From Methylomonas koyamae (GTDB taxonomy: Bacteria; Pseudomonadota; Gammaproteobacteria; Methylococcales; Methylomonadaceae): a stretch of DNA of 53,776 bases. The translations under genes were made by a program, and so were the position numbers. Location of the stretch: contig NZ_LUUK01000156.1 in assembly GCF_001644025.1 (NCBI RefSeq), forward strand, positions 1 to 53,776. The letters are read 5' to 3'. The notes under the pieces are model-generated. The model saw only the letters and a list, made by a program, of their open reading frames with translations. It did not search any database and had not been told where the DNA came from. Below are positions 25,722-34,675 of the stretch, piece by piece. The first letter of the stretch is position 1. Each line of letters opens with the position of its first letter.

Positions 25722-26663
25722 ATGATGACAATGCATACTTCACGTATCGGACCGTCGAGCAGGGTCCGGCAACTTTCTCTCTGCGGCTTGGCGGCAATCG
25801 CCGCGTCGGCCAACGCCGTGGCGCTGGAGGGCTCCATCGGCGGCACAGCCTATCTCAGTTACGATCAAGCAACCTGGGCGACGCTGAAACCGCTGGAAAG
25901 CTATAAAAACATGAACTATCAGGAGCTCTACGGCGGTCAGCGGATACCCACCGCCGACATCGCCGGGCGGCGTTGGGCTTATCCGCAGTTGTTTGTCGAC
26001 AACAGCGTGCCTGCCAAATTGCAACCCTGGTGGTTGGCCACCAATGCCGCGATTGCCAACGGTACCGCGACTGCGGCGGCTCTTGCCGAATGGCGGGTGC
26101 TGGATCCCGCACAGCAAGTTCCGGCGGCGCAACCGGCCGGCGGTTGGGCCATGGCGGTCGATTCGCTGGACGAGGGCCTGGACCCCGGCTGGGCTGACGG
26201 CTATCACCCAACCGATTTCGACCCGACCACCGGGGTCGGCAAGATTGCGCTCGGCGGCTCGCTACGCCTGCATAGCGATTTCAACTCGCCTTCCGGCGTG
26301 CTGTGGATGCGGGGCTTGACGTTGGAGCATCGCGGCGAAACCGAGAGTTGGTATATCGGCAACGATGCCGGTCCAGCAAGCGGAGCGTTCTTCGAACTGA
26401 TTGATCCGGTTATCGGCGTAAATCCGGATAACGGCTTGTTGAGTATCGACGCCGATTTAAAATTCGGCGACTCCCTGTACTCGCGAATATTTTTTAATTT
26501 AGACGGCGACACCCGTGTCATCGGCCATTTCTCCCTCAACCCGTCACTGACGACGCCGACCAGCCCGGTACCCGTGCCAGCCGCCGCGTGGCTGTTTTCC
26601 TCGGCCATGCTGGGTCTAATGGGCATTTCGCGCCGGCAACGCTTAAGTCCGAATGCGCGTTAA
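25722..26663 (+). CDS. VPxPA-CTERM exported protein
   Basis: A 313-aa protein with a signal peptide ending near ANAVA and a C-terminal sorting signal VPVPAAAWLFSSAMLG followed by SRRQR. The mature domain is beta-rich with no motif I recognise. By analogy with other PEP-CTERM proteins it should be cleaved and attached by an exosortase/archaeosortase-type enzyme encoded elsewhere. ATG 25722, 25725 or 25731 could start it. Two more sorted proteins follow on the same strand, but they share a different mature domain. Confidence 0.8.
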   Translation: MMTMHTSRIGPSSRVRQLSLCGLAAIAASANAVALEGSIGGTAYLSYDQATWATLKPLESYKNMNYQELYGGQRIPTADIAGRRWAYPQLFVDNSVPAKLQPWWLATNAAIANGTATAAALAEWRVLDPAQQVPAAQPAGGWAMAVDSLDEGLDPGWADGYHPTDFDPTTGVGKIALGGSLRLHSDFNSPSGVLWMRGLTLEHRGETESWYIGNDAGPASGAFFELIDPVIGVNPDNGLLSIDADLKFGDSLYSRIFFNLDGDTRVIGHFSLNPSLTTPTSPVPVPAAAWLFSSAMLGLMGISRRQRLSPNAR

Positions 26664-26716
26664 ATCGCGCGGAACAAGCGCCTCATACCCCCAACATTAC
26701 CCTCAGGAACCATCGT

Positions 26717-27505
26717 ATGACATTTTTTAGTTTCAAGCCCTTACTGACTCTCGGCCTGCTTGCACTAAGCGTAGGCCCGCAAACCGCCGGCGCGACGGTC
26801 GTCGCCACCGCCACCGTTCATTGGAACCCGTTAGACGTGGAAATTATCGACTTGTCCGGCGGATTCGATACGCCGCAATTTAGTTGGATTTCGCCGTTTG
26901 GCAGTGTGAATAGCAGTGCTTACACGGATCTGGTGGAGGGCAACTCCGACAACCAAAGCGTCGAGGATTTCACGACTCAGCTAAGCTCCGCGAGTAACAG
27001 CACACACTCCGGCAGCCACGCCGAACGCGGCGACGAGATCGTGCAAGCCCAGGCCCAAAGCGATGCGCTCGGCAACAATTTCGCGGCGACCCAGGCCAAC
27101 AACCAAGGTAGCTTCGAGATGCGCGGCAAAGGCGTTGCGCTGATCACGCTGGATTGGACATTGGCGGTCAGCGGCGCCGAGCTCACCGACCATTTGTCGG
27201 CATACGGCTATGCCAGCGTCAATCTGTCCGGCAATTATACCGACCAAAACGGCGCCAACGGCGGCGGTAGTAAGAGCGCATCCATCAGTCTCTCTCAGGG
27301 TTCTGATAGCCAAAGCGGCAGGTTTCGCTTTGCCGTCACCGGCGATGGCGTCAATGTGGTCATCGGCAATTTTGGCGTCATGGCCGATGTCAATACCAGC
27401 ACGGTCAGTACGGTGCCGATTCCTTCGGCGTTCTGGCTGTTCGGCGGTACGGTCGTTGCCGCATGGGGCGGCCTGAAGCGCAAATCGCTATCGGCTTCAT
27501 GTTAG
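26717..27505 (+). CDS. VPxPA-CTERM exported protein, paralogue 1
   Basis: A 262-aa protein; AGGA precedes ATG 26717. The signal peptide ends near TAGA. The mature part is rich in Ser, Asn, Gly and Ala with the text VVATATVHW, EIIDLSGG and GVALITLDW, and the tail is VPIPSAFWLFGG plus KRK, a slightly unusual sorting signal (IPS rather than LPA). It shares its whole layout with the next gene, so the two are tandem paralogues. Function is unknown; secreted matrix or surface proteins are typical for this class. Confidence 0.8.
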   Translation: MTFFSFKPLLTLGLLALSVGPQTAGATVVATATVHWNPLDVEIIDLSGGFDTPQFSWISPFGSVNSSAYTDLVEGNSDNQSVEDFTTQLSSASNSTHSGSHAERGDEIVQAQAQSDALGNNFAATQANNQGSFEMRGKGVALITLDWTLAVSGAELTDHLSAYGYASVNLSGNYTDQNGANGGGSKSASISLSQGSDSQSGRFRFAVTGDGVNVVIGNFGVMADVNTSTVSTVPIPSAFWLFGGTVVAAWGGLKRKSLSASC

Positions 27506-27665
27506 CGCGCGTGCCCCGAAGGCCGGATCACCCACGCATCGACGTGCGATCCGGCGGCCTTGTCCAACCGACTCTTTTATCGTCGCCGGTCGGCGCTGAC
27601 GATCCCATCGCGGATCGGCCGTTCGGCCGTTGCTTAACCCCATTCGTTATTCAAGGAATATCATT

Positions 27666-28481
27666 ATGAAATGTTTATCTATCCCCGCCGTCGCGGCGCT
27701 ATACGCATTGTGCGCGGTCGGGAGCCTGCCTAGCGCCAATGCATCGGTCGTCGCCAGTTCGACGATAGACTGGAGCAGTTTCAACATCCAACTTATCGAC
27801 TTATCGAACGGCACTAACGCGCCGGCGTTTCGCTGGACCGCCCAAAGCGGCGTCGCCAACTCCTGGGCCTTCGTGTGGACCAATCCACCCAGCAACGATT
27901 ATCCGAACCAAAGTGTTACGGCGGCGGATTTCGGCAGCGCATTGACTACCGACACGGCCACCACGCTTTCGCAAAGCCGCGCCACCCGCAATGCCGACTC
28001 GCTGGACAGTCATTCGCAAAGCACGACCGGTAACTACACCAATGGCTTTGCGACCGCCGGCAACAGCGGTAGTTTCGAATTGAGCGGTAACGGTCTGGCC
28101 ATACTGACGCTGGACTGGCAACACTCGGTCAGCGGCGGCGGCGAAGGCGATATTTACAATTGGGCGAACGCCACGACCAATATTTATGCCAACTATTACG
28201 GTAGCGACGGTGCGGGCGCCAACAAGGCGGTTCTGGTGTCCACCAACAGCTACGATGCGGTACCGCAAACTCGAAACGGTAGCTTTGTCTTCGTGATTTC
28301 CGGCGACGGCGAGCATTTGGTGAGCGGATCCTTTGGGGCCACCGCGTCCGCCCGGACGATGATCAGCCGTCCCGAAGACTCCGGGCCGATCAATCCGGTC
28401 CCCGTGCCGGCTTCGGCTTGGTTGTTCGGCACGATGCTGCTGGGCTGGTTGACCGGCCGGCGGCGGTTGGCGGCTGGATAG
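27666..28481 (+). CDS. VPxPA-CTERM exported protein, paralogue 2
   Basis: A 271-aa protein; AAGGA precedes ATG 27666. The signal peptide ends near ANA. It matches the preceding protein along its length: VVASSTIDW, IQLIDLSNG, NGLAILTLDW and a repetitive Ser/Thr/Asn-rich middle. The tail VPVPASAWLFGTMLLG plus RRR is a sorting signal. The duplicate is diverged enough to be old. A bidirectional hairpin cluster ends the transcript. Confidence 0.8.
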   Translation: MKCLSIPAVAALYALCAVGSLPSANASVVASSTIDWSSFNIQLIDLSNGTNAPAFRWTAQSGVANSWAFVWTNPPSNDYPNQSVTAADFGSALTTDTATTLSQSRATRNADSLDSHSQSTTGNYTNGFATAGNSGSFELSGNGLAILTLDWQHSVSGGGEGDIYNWANATTNIYANYYGSDGAGANKAVLVSTNSYDAVPQTRNGSFVFVISGDGEHLVSGSFGATASARTMISRPEDSGPINPVPVPASAWLFGTMLLGWLTGRRRLAAG

Positions 28482-28505
28482 CTGCGCGCTAAGGCGTTCA
28501 AGTAA

Positions 28506-28577
28506 AGCCGGGGCCGGAGTACATTGCCGCCCCGGCTAGCGACGCATTCCCGTTTCGGCGGCTTGCCGAAACGGGAA
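28506..28577. terminator. Double hairpin between convergent genes
   Basis: Two stems: AGCCGGGGC (28506-28514)/GCCCCGGCT (28529-28537), and 13-bp arms TTCCCGTTTCGGC (28547-28559)/GCCGAAACGGGAA (28565-28577). They sit between the + strand sorted-protein gene and the minus-strand GGDEF gene and could terminate transcription from both sides. Confidence 0.7.
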
Positions 28578-28588
28578 AGTCATTCCGA

Positions 28589-29476
28589 CTAACACACTGA
28601 ATCGCCTAAACCCCGCCGCCGTTTGGCCCGGTACATCGCCCGGTCGGCTTGTTTCAACAATTCGGTGCCGTTCAGGCCGTCCCGACGATACAGCGCCGCG
28701 CCTATGCTGGCGCTGACCGAGATTTCCCGACCGGCCAATTGATACGGGGCAGCCAGGCATGCGTGAATTTTTTCGATCACCGCATTGACGCCGGCTTCGC
28801 CGTCGATGTCGGTCAACAGCAACAAAAACTCGTCGCCGCCGTAGCGGCAGGCGGTGTCGCCGCAACGAATATCGGCCGACAAACGCCGGCCCACTTCGCG
28901 CAACAAACGGTCGCCGGCATCGTGACCAAAGCTATCGTTGATGGTCTTGAAATCGTCCAGATCGATGAACAAGACGGCCACCGGTTTTTGCTGGCGATCG
29001 GCCTGCGCCAAGGCTTGTTGCAAGCGGTCCAGCAGCAGGCTGCGATTAGCCAAACCGGTCAATTCGTCATGGTGGGCTAGATGCAAGGCTTGCTCGCAAC
29101 TTTCGGCGATTTGCTGCAATTGCCGGCTTAAATTCGCTTCGGTTTTGGTCAATTCGGCAATGGTCAGCCGCGCGGCGGCCAATTCCTGCTGGCTGATGGC
29201 TAGCGCCCGTTTCAGTTCGGCGACTTCGGCGTTGACTTGATGCAAATGCAAACAATCGCCATGCAATGCGCAATTTCGTTCGCCGCCAGCCTGCTCCGCA
29301 TTGGCCACCGACTCGGTACCGGCGCGGTCGTTCCAAGCGATTGGGATGTCGGGGGCGAACACCTGTGTTGCTTCCGGCCGAGTCCGGCGCTCGGCAAACA
29401 GATTCGACCGCAAAATCGCGGCCGATTGACGGCTGGACATGGGGACGGTACTGGTCCCTACGGAGTCGATATTCAT
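28589..29476 (-). CDS. GGDEF diguanylate cyclase
   Basis: A 295-aa cytoplasmic protein. A poorly conserved N-terminus (1-75) is followed by a coiled coil (about 80-130) and a GGDEF domain (about 140-292) with DELTGLANRSLL, FIDLDDFKTIND and the active-site YGGDEF. An inhibitory I-site RCGD lies five residues before GGDEF. It should make cyclic di-GMP from two GTP and be product-inhibited. No sensor domain or membrane segment is evident; a single Cys/His patch (GERNCALHGDCLHLH, near 66-80) could bind metal or heme. A PilZ c-di-GMP receptor is at the right end of the window. Confidence 0.9.
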   Translation of the reverse strand: MNIDSVGTSTVPMSSRQSAAILRSNLFAERRTRPEATQVFAPDIPIAWNDRAGTESVANAEQAGGERNCALHGDCLHLHQVNAEVAELKRALAISQQELAAARLTIAELTKTEANLSRQLQQIAESCEQALHLAHHDELTGLANRSLLLDRLQQALAQADRQQKPVAVLFIDLDDFKTINDSFGHDAGDRLLREVGRRLSADIRCGDTACRYGGDEFLLLLTDIDGEAGVNAVIEKIHACLAAPYQLAGREISVSASIGAALYRRDGLNGTELLKQADRAMYRAKRRRGLGDSVC

Positions 29477-29531
29477 AGATAAAACCCTGATTGAGCCAAG
29501 TTACAGGAAGCCGCTCGGCGGCTGACGGCAT

Positions 29532-30055
29532 ACTTCAGTCAAATAGCGTGCCAATTGGGAAGTCAACCGCTTAGAACCTCACAAAGGATTGATATAAATC
29601 AAATTTGCACGAATCAACACCTGGCGCTCAAGCCCAAGCGCGGCAAATGCCGGGGAATTTGGAGACGATATTTCGTTTAGCTTACGAAATATCGTTTTCG
29701 TGGTACTCGCTTTCGAGCGGGTTGCCGGGTTGGAAGCGCTCGCCTCAGGCCGCCCGACATTGCCTCCGAGCCAACCTTAACGATGCCGGTCGGCACTGAT
29801 TTATGGCATCGCGCTGAAGAGCCGGGTCGGGCGGGAAAAATGTTCCGCGTTTGGTTTGTCCAGCTGGGGCGCTCGGCGCGATCGTATGCCCGCTTCGCCG
29901 CGAATCTCGGCGAGCCCAGTACATTTGTACTAGTACGAAATCCCCGTTGCCCCATGGCGGAACTTGGCCGAGAATACCGGCGCAACCCTTGGGCCGTTGG
30001 ACGGCGAATAGAACCCACGCGAGCCCCCAAACATAGCCGGCATGCTCCAGGAGAG
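29532..30055. other. Intergenic, no gene seen
   Basis: About 520 bp separating the GGDEF gene from the DUF2278 gene. Open frames on both strands have no ribosome site or family match. I see no clear RNA or promoter motif. Confidence 0.35.
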
Positions 30056-30061
30056 ATGACA

Positions 30062-31120
30062 ATGAAGAATTACGGCGTATTAAAAGCCAAGGCCATCGAC
30101 TACCAACGCGATAGCGACGATGATCCGCACTCGGAACTGCTGGTCAGCGTCGGCGGCGTCAAATACCGCATCGCGATCAATGTGCGTTCCAGCCGAGGTC
30201 CGGTCGCGCAACGCTTGGTCGAATACTTGATCGTGCACGATCTGAAGCATCCGGTGCTGGACCGGGCCCGCGAACTGCCGAACGGTTGGAGCAATCTGGC
30301 GGACGGCGTCGCCGACGGCGCGGCGATCGATTACATCCGCGGCAATCTGTTTCGCGGCCAAGACATGAAGCCCATCCCCCATCTGGCGCCCGGCCCCAAC
30401 AACGATTTGTTCGAATTCGTCGAAGACTTGGCGCAGCGGGCAATCGCCGATCCGGGCGCGGTGGTTTACGCCTTCGGCGAAAAATGGGGGCCCGAGTCCG
30501 GCAAACCGGACCAGTATTTCCATTTCGAACCCGGCAACGGGGTACATTTGATCCACATGAATCAGGGTGGCGCCGGCGAGAGCAACGGCACTTTCCACGA
30601 TGGTGGCTTGATCTTTGATTTCTCAGGCTCCGGCGGCGCGGTCGGGCTGTTCATCAAATTTCAAAACCAGGTTTGGCATACCGACGACCAGACCGCCGAT
30701 CCGATCGGCGACGCGCCGTCGGTGCCCGAAGTACCGATTCCCGATACCGGCAGCGTCGATCCCTGGCCGGTGGTCGCGCCGGATTCGCCCTATCATTTGG
30801 CCCGCATCGTCGCGGCGATGGTCAATCCGCCCGGCGCCGATCCCGGCCAGGAATTCGTGACGTTGTTGAACTCGTCCGGGCATACGCTGGATCTGGCCGG
30901 CTGGAAAATTCTGGATCAGCAAGACAAGGCCGAAGCGATTGCCGGCAAAATCGAGCCCGGCCGCGCCTTGACAGTGATGCTGAGCGGCAAGGGCGCGCAA
31001 TTGTCCAACAAAGGCGGTACCATCACATTGCTGGACCAGCGCGGTCTAAAGGTGGACGGCGTGGCTTATACTCGCGATGCCGCGAGGACCGAAGGTCAGC
31101 CGATCGTGTTCGGCGGCTAA
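30062..31120 (+). CDS. DUF2278 (YukJ-like) protein with lamin-tail domain
   Basis: A 352-aa protein. Residues 1-220 match DUF2278: MKNYGVLKAKAIDYQRD, PHSELLVSVGGVKYRIAINVRS, DYIRGNLF and GVHLIHMNQG. From about residue 235 a lamin-tail-like domain follows (LARIVAAMVNP, EFVTLLNSSGHTLDLAGWKI), an Ig-like fold found at the ends of secreted and nucleic-acid-linked proteins. CAGGAGAG lies 7 bp before ATG 30062, which I prefer to ATG 30056. Function of DUF2278 is not established. The following three genes run the same way and may be related. Confidence 0.82.
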   Translation: MKNYGVLKAKAIDYQRDSDDDPHSELLVSVGGVKYRIAINVRSSRGPVAQRLVEYLIVHDLKHPVLDRARELPNGWSNLADGVADGAAIDYIRGNLFRGQDMKPIPHLAPGPNNDLFEFVEDLAQRAIADPGAVVYAFGEKWGPESGKPDQYFHFEPGNGVHLIHMNQGGAGESNGTFHDGGLIFDFSGSGGAVGLFIKFQNQVWHTDDQTADPIGDAPSVPEVPIPDTGSVDPWPVVAPDSPYHLARIVAAMVNPPGADPGQEFVTLLNSSGHTLDLAGWKILDQQDKAEAIAGKIEPGRALTVMLSGKGAQLSNKGGTITLLDQRGLKVDGVAYTRDAARTEGQPIVFGG

Positions 31121-31302
31121 ATTCGTCATTGAAGCGTCAACAGGCTGTCGTAAAAGTCAAAACAGAACCCTATCCTCGCGGGACTGGGCAGGGGGAGGGG
31201 GTAAAAACAATGCGTTACCTTGCATTTCCCCGGCGCCCCGACCTCTCTTTCGCGGGGAGAGGGGCATTCCGACACCCTTTCAATTAGGGGGGCGTAAAGC
31301 GC

Positions 31303-32301
31303 ATGATCGACATTTTAATCGGCTTATGTTTGGTATTCGCGATGTTCGCCGGCTTGGTGAGCAGCGTCAACGAAGTGGTCGCCCAATTGCTGGAAATGCG
31401 CGGCAAGGTGTTGTTCGAGGGTGTCGCGTTGTTGATGGGCGAACTGGAAGGTAGCGGCCGCTGGCGGCGCTGGCTGGGACAAGTGGATCGCAAAATCCAC
31501 GAGGTGCTGAACGATACCGCCGATTTGGCGGCGGTGCCCGGCTTGCCGGCATTGACCCAAAAGCTGTTCGCCCATCCCTTGATCGATACCTTGTCGCAGC
31601 CCGGCTCCAAACCGTCCTACATCGAGCCGGCCTGCTTCGCCGAGGTCTTCGTGCAATTTTTGGCCAAGGGCGAGCGCACCCCGGAACGGATTGCCGCCAG
31701 CCTGGCCGAACTGAGTCCGCATCTGCAAACCTTGTTCGGGCCGATGCTGGAAACCGCCGGCGGCGATCTCGTGGCTTTCAAGACCAAGGTCGAGCAACAT
31801 TTTTCGCTGGTGATGGACAGAGTCGGCGGTTGGTACAAACGCCGCAGTCAGGCGGTGATGTTCGCGGTCGGCTTTTTATTGGCCGCCGTCCTGAATGTCG
31901 ATACACTGCACATTGCCCACTATTTACGCTCGAATCCGGCCATGGTCTCGGCGTTGGTCGAAACGGCCCAGCGGGCGGACAATGCGGCCGGGCCGCTGAA
32001 TCCGGACGGCGCCGACAGCGAAGCGCAAGTCAAACTGCGGCAAAGTATCGAAGCCTTGCGCCGCGACCTCGATCATTTTCGGCAACTGTCGTTACCGATC
32101 GGTTGGAACGTCAAATACGACAGCCAGGGCACACCTTGCGCGATCCAACGCTTGGACGACCAAAAAGCTCCCTGGCTAGGCTGGCTAATCACAGCGATGA
32201 CCGGGACCTTGGGCGCGCCGTTTTGGTTCGACGCGATCTCCAAACTGTTTGCGATTCGCGGCTCCGGCCGCAAACCGCCCGCCGCCGACGCGGATAAATA
32301 A
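31303..32301 (+). CDS. Predicted inner-membrane protein, unknown
   Basis: A 332-aa protein with an N-terminal helix (residues 1-30), a large soluble middle segment, a helix near 185-203 (VMFAVGFLLAAVLNV) and a C-terminal helix near 292-312. The text GGWYKRRSQ before the second helix recurs in hypothetical membrane proteins I have met, but no function is known. It is 183 bp from the DUF2278 gene and 46 bp before the lipoprotein gene. Confidence 0.7.
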   Translation: MIDILIGLCLVFAMFAGLVSSVNEVVAQLLEMRGKVLFEGVALLMGELEGSGRWRRWLGQVDRKIHEVLNDTADLAAVPGLPALTQKLFAHPLIDTLSQPGSKPSYIEPACFAEVFVQFLAKGERTPERIAASLAELSPHLQTLFGPMLETAGGDLVAFKTKVEQHFSLVMDRVGGWYKRRSQAVMFAVGFLLAAVLNVDTLHIAHYLRSNPAMVSALVETAQRADNAAGPLNPDGADSEAQVKLRQSIEALRRDLDHFRQLSLPIGWNVKYDSQGTPCAIQRLDDQKAPWLGWLITAMTGTLGAPFWFDAISKLFAIRGSGRKPPAADADK

Positions 32302-32347
32302 GCGCTTCCTTCTCCGTTAACTTCAGCCAAATCCAGGACAACTTGCG

Positions 32348-33136
32348 ATGACCGAACAATTTCCTCGACTCATGAAAAATCCTCGCGCCGCCAATCCCGT
32401 AGTCGGCGGCATCGCGGCCGGCATCGGCGCCGGCGCGAAAATCGGCTTGTTGGCGTTAGTGTTATTGGCGGCCGGCTGCGAATGTCAGCAAAAGCCGATT
32501 TTTCTGCCGGCGGCGATGGCCGGCAAGGTCGAGTTAGTCGAGGACTGCGCCGAAAGCTGCGATAACGACGTTCTCGCCAGCGCGGTTGCCGAACCGGAAA
32601 AAGGCGGGATAGCGTCGGGCAAACTGCTCCGCATCACCGACGACGTCGAAGTTTACCGGATGTGGAATGGCCCTGACGGCGGCTTGAACGCCTACGGCGG
32701 CAGTAACCGGCTCGGCCCTTGGTGGACCGCGGAACGCCCGTCCGGCACGGACCAGGACTACCGCGCCAAGAATGCGATCTGCCCCGCTTGGAATGAACTC
32801 AAATGGGTCGCCAAATGTACCCTGAAGAAAGGCACCCTGATCGCTATCGGCCCCACCCAGTCGGCGCGCTGCCCGAGCGGCGAATTCTATCCGGCCAACA
32901 ACACTCAACAAATCTACGTGGATAATTATTCGCCCAAGCACGTCAGTTGCGGTAAGTACTTGGAAAGCGATTATCCGGTGGACGGCAAGGATCTGTCGGT
33001 CAAAATTCCCTACGTCGAGCCTAAACCCAAGGATTGTTCGTTGTCAGAAAATACAGAACGACCAGTAAAACCACGAATCGAACGAGAACCAAGTAAAAAA
33101 ACGGCATCTCGGCGGAATTCCAATTCATCGCCATAG
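32348..33136 (+). CDS. Predicted lipoprotein, unknown
   Basis: A 262-aa protein. A hydrophobic segment near residues 33-47 ends in the lipobox LAAGC, so the mature protein would start at a lipidated Cys and lie in the periplasm or outer membrane; the signal region is longer than usual (about 46 residues). Several further Cys residues could form disulphides. The C-terminus is polar and Pro/Lys/Arg-rich. It starts 46 bp after the membrane protein and ends 75 bp before the AT-rich coiled-coil gene. Confidence 0.65.
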   Translation: MTEQFPRLMKNPRAANPVVGGIAAGIGAGAKIGLLALVLLAAGCECQQKPIFLPAAMAGKVELVEDCAESCDNDVLASAVAEPEKGGIASGKLLRITDDVEVYRMWNGPDGGLNAYGGSNRLGPWWTAERPSGTDQDYRAKNAICPAWNELKWVAKCTLKKGTLIAIGPTQSARCPSGEFYPANNTQQIYVDNYSPKHVSCGKYLESDYPVDGKDLSVKIPYVEPKPKDCSLSENTERPVKPRIEREPSKKTASRRNSNSSP

Positions 33137-33211
33137 TTTTTGAAAAAATACCGTTCCAACTCATTATTTTCAGGCAATGAAAGTCTAAATATTAAAACTA
33201 AAAATAAAACA

Positions 33212-34378
33212 ATGAATTTAAGACTTATTCAAAATACTATATGTTTAATTACAGTCTTTACATTTTCGACATACCCTTGTTTTGCCGGAGAAGAAGCGAA
33301 CCGAGTTGAGTCAAGATTTGCAGCTGAGAGGCAATATAGCTCCATTTCGGAGAGCAATGCTCAATTAGGGAAAGAAGTTATACTTTTACAATCCTTGAAA
33401 GCAAAAGTCGAGTCCGCAAAGAAGTGTGTCGATAGTCAAATCTACGATTCCGAAGCAGGCGAACGCTTGATAAAAACGCTAAACGGTCGATTTCAGGCCT
33501 TAAAAGCTTCCCCTCCAAATTCTCATCTACGTCAGCAAAATGATTCTTTCGGAGCTTTCAGAGATTTTCAACAAGCATTCTGGGATGCCGGCGATATATT
33601 CATTAAACTTTCAGATTGCGATCAAAGCTTATATCAGAACCTGAACGAGTCGAATAACTATAATCAAAATCAAATAGACACGCAGATTATAATGTCAACT
33701 CAACGGCCATACTCCAGGTTATCGAGAGAAGAAAGCGCCCCGTTAAGCAAAACATCGGACTTTCTAAACAATTCACCAAACAATTTAAGCCGATCAGACA
33801 TTCAAAACAGTACTTTTCTCGCCATAGAAGACGAGCTAAAAAACTTATCCAAAGACTTCTATTCCAAACCTTTTAACGAGCTAAAAAAACAAAAATCAGA
33901 TTATCTTGCCATTTTACTTCAACGAGTAGAATCGGAAATATCCAATCGGCAAACCCAAATTAAGGCAAATGATGAGAAACTAGCTAATTTGGATAAAGCG
34001 CTCGCCGAAAAACAAACATCACAAAATGCATTGGACCAAAGCTTGGTATACAGTATTTGGGGCATGATCGCCGCGCTAACCGTATTATTTATTAGTTTGC
34101 GTTTCTTCCCGGAGGCCATAGCATTGCGGATGATTCAAGATAGATCGGTAGTAGAAGTTATGAGTATGGCCTTCATCCTTTTAACCATTATAATATTGGG
34201 TACTGGCGACAGAATTGGCAAGGAAGCTCTTGGCACGCTATTGGGTACAATTGCAGGCTATATCTTCGGTCGAAAAATGGGGGAAAGCTCACCTAATAAA
34301 AATAACGATGACGAAGCGCCTCCTCGATCTACTACGCCCGCGCCACTGAGTAAGACCCGCCTACCTAAACAACGTTAG
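33212..34378 (+). CDS. Exported coiled-coil membrane protein, AT-rich gene
   Basis: A 388-aa protein. ATG 33212 gives a signal peptide (cleavage near CFA-GEE); an upstream in-frame TTG is unlikely. The long middle region is polar and helical with coiled-coil heptads (about 40-90 and 245-300), followed by two transmembrane helices near 300-318 and 340-358 and a Gly-rich stretch. The gene is clearly richer in A+T than its neighbours, suggesting later acquisition. I do not recognise the family. Confidence 0.7.
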   Translation: MNLRLIQNTICLITVFTFSTYPCFAGEEANRVESRFAAERQYSSISESNAQLGKEVILLQSLKAKVESAKKCVDSQIYDSEAGERLIKTLNGRFQALKASPPNSHLRQQNDSFGAFRDFQQAFWDAGDIFIKLSDCDQSLYQNLNESNNYNQNQIDTQIIMSTQRPYSRLSREESAPLSKTSDFLNNSPNNLSRSDIQNSTFLAIEDELKNLSKDFYSKPFNELKKQKSDYLAILLQRVESEISNRQTQIKANDEKLANLDKALAEKQTSQNALDQSLVYSIWGMIAALTVLFISLRFFPEAIALRMIQDRSVVEVMSMAFILLTIIILGTGDRIGKEALGTLLGTIAGYIFGRKMGESSPNKNNDDEAPPRSTTPAPLSKTRLPKQR

Positions 34379-34675
34379 ATATTGATTATCAAACTTTAGC
34401 TCGCACATTACCCCCTCCCGAAACAGGAGGGGTTAACCACCTGCCTTTCTTCAAAACCTTTCTGGATCGTTCTCACATAACATACAAGGTTTTCGAACGT
34501 TCCGTATTCGTCGGATAGGTTTCCTCTCCGGAGGATTGTCCATTCCCATTAATAACCAACTCCGCTTACTTGTTAAGAGCAAAGGTAATTTGAACTAGCT
34601 GTGCGCTTCCTGGCTTGTATAATCCCGCCTTCCTCGACGAGGATTAGCAAACCATAATAAACAACAGGAGTGTGT
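34379..34675. other. Intergenic with hairpin
   Basis: A hairpin CCCCTCC (34412-34418)/GGAGGGG (34426-34432), without a T run, may end the upstream transcript. A TATAAT hexamer at 34618-34623 could be the -10 of metY, but no good -35 is seen at the right distance. Nothing else is supported. Confidence 0.4.
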
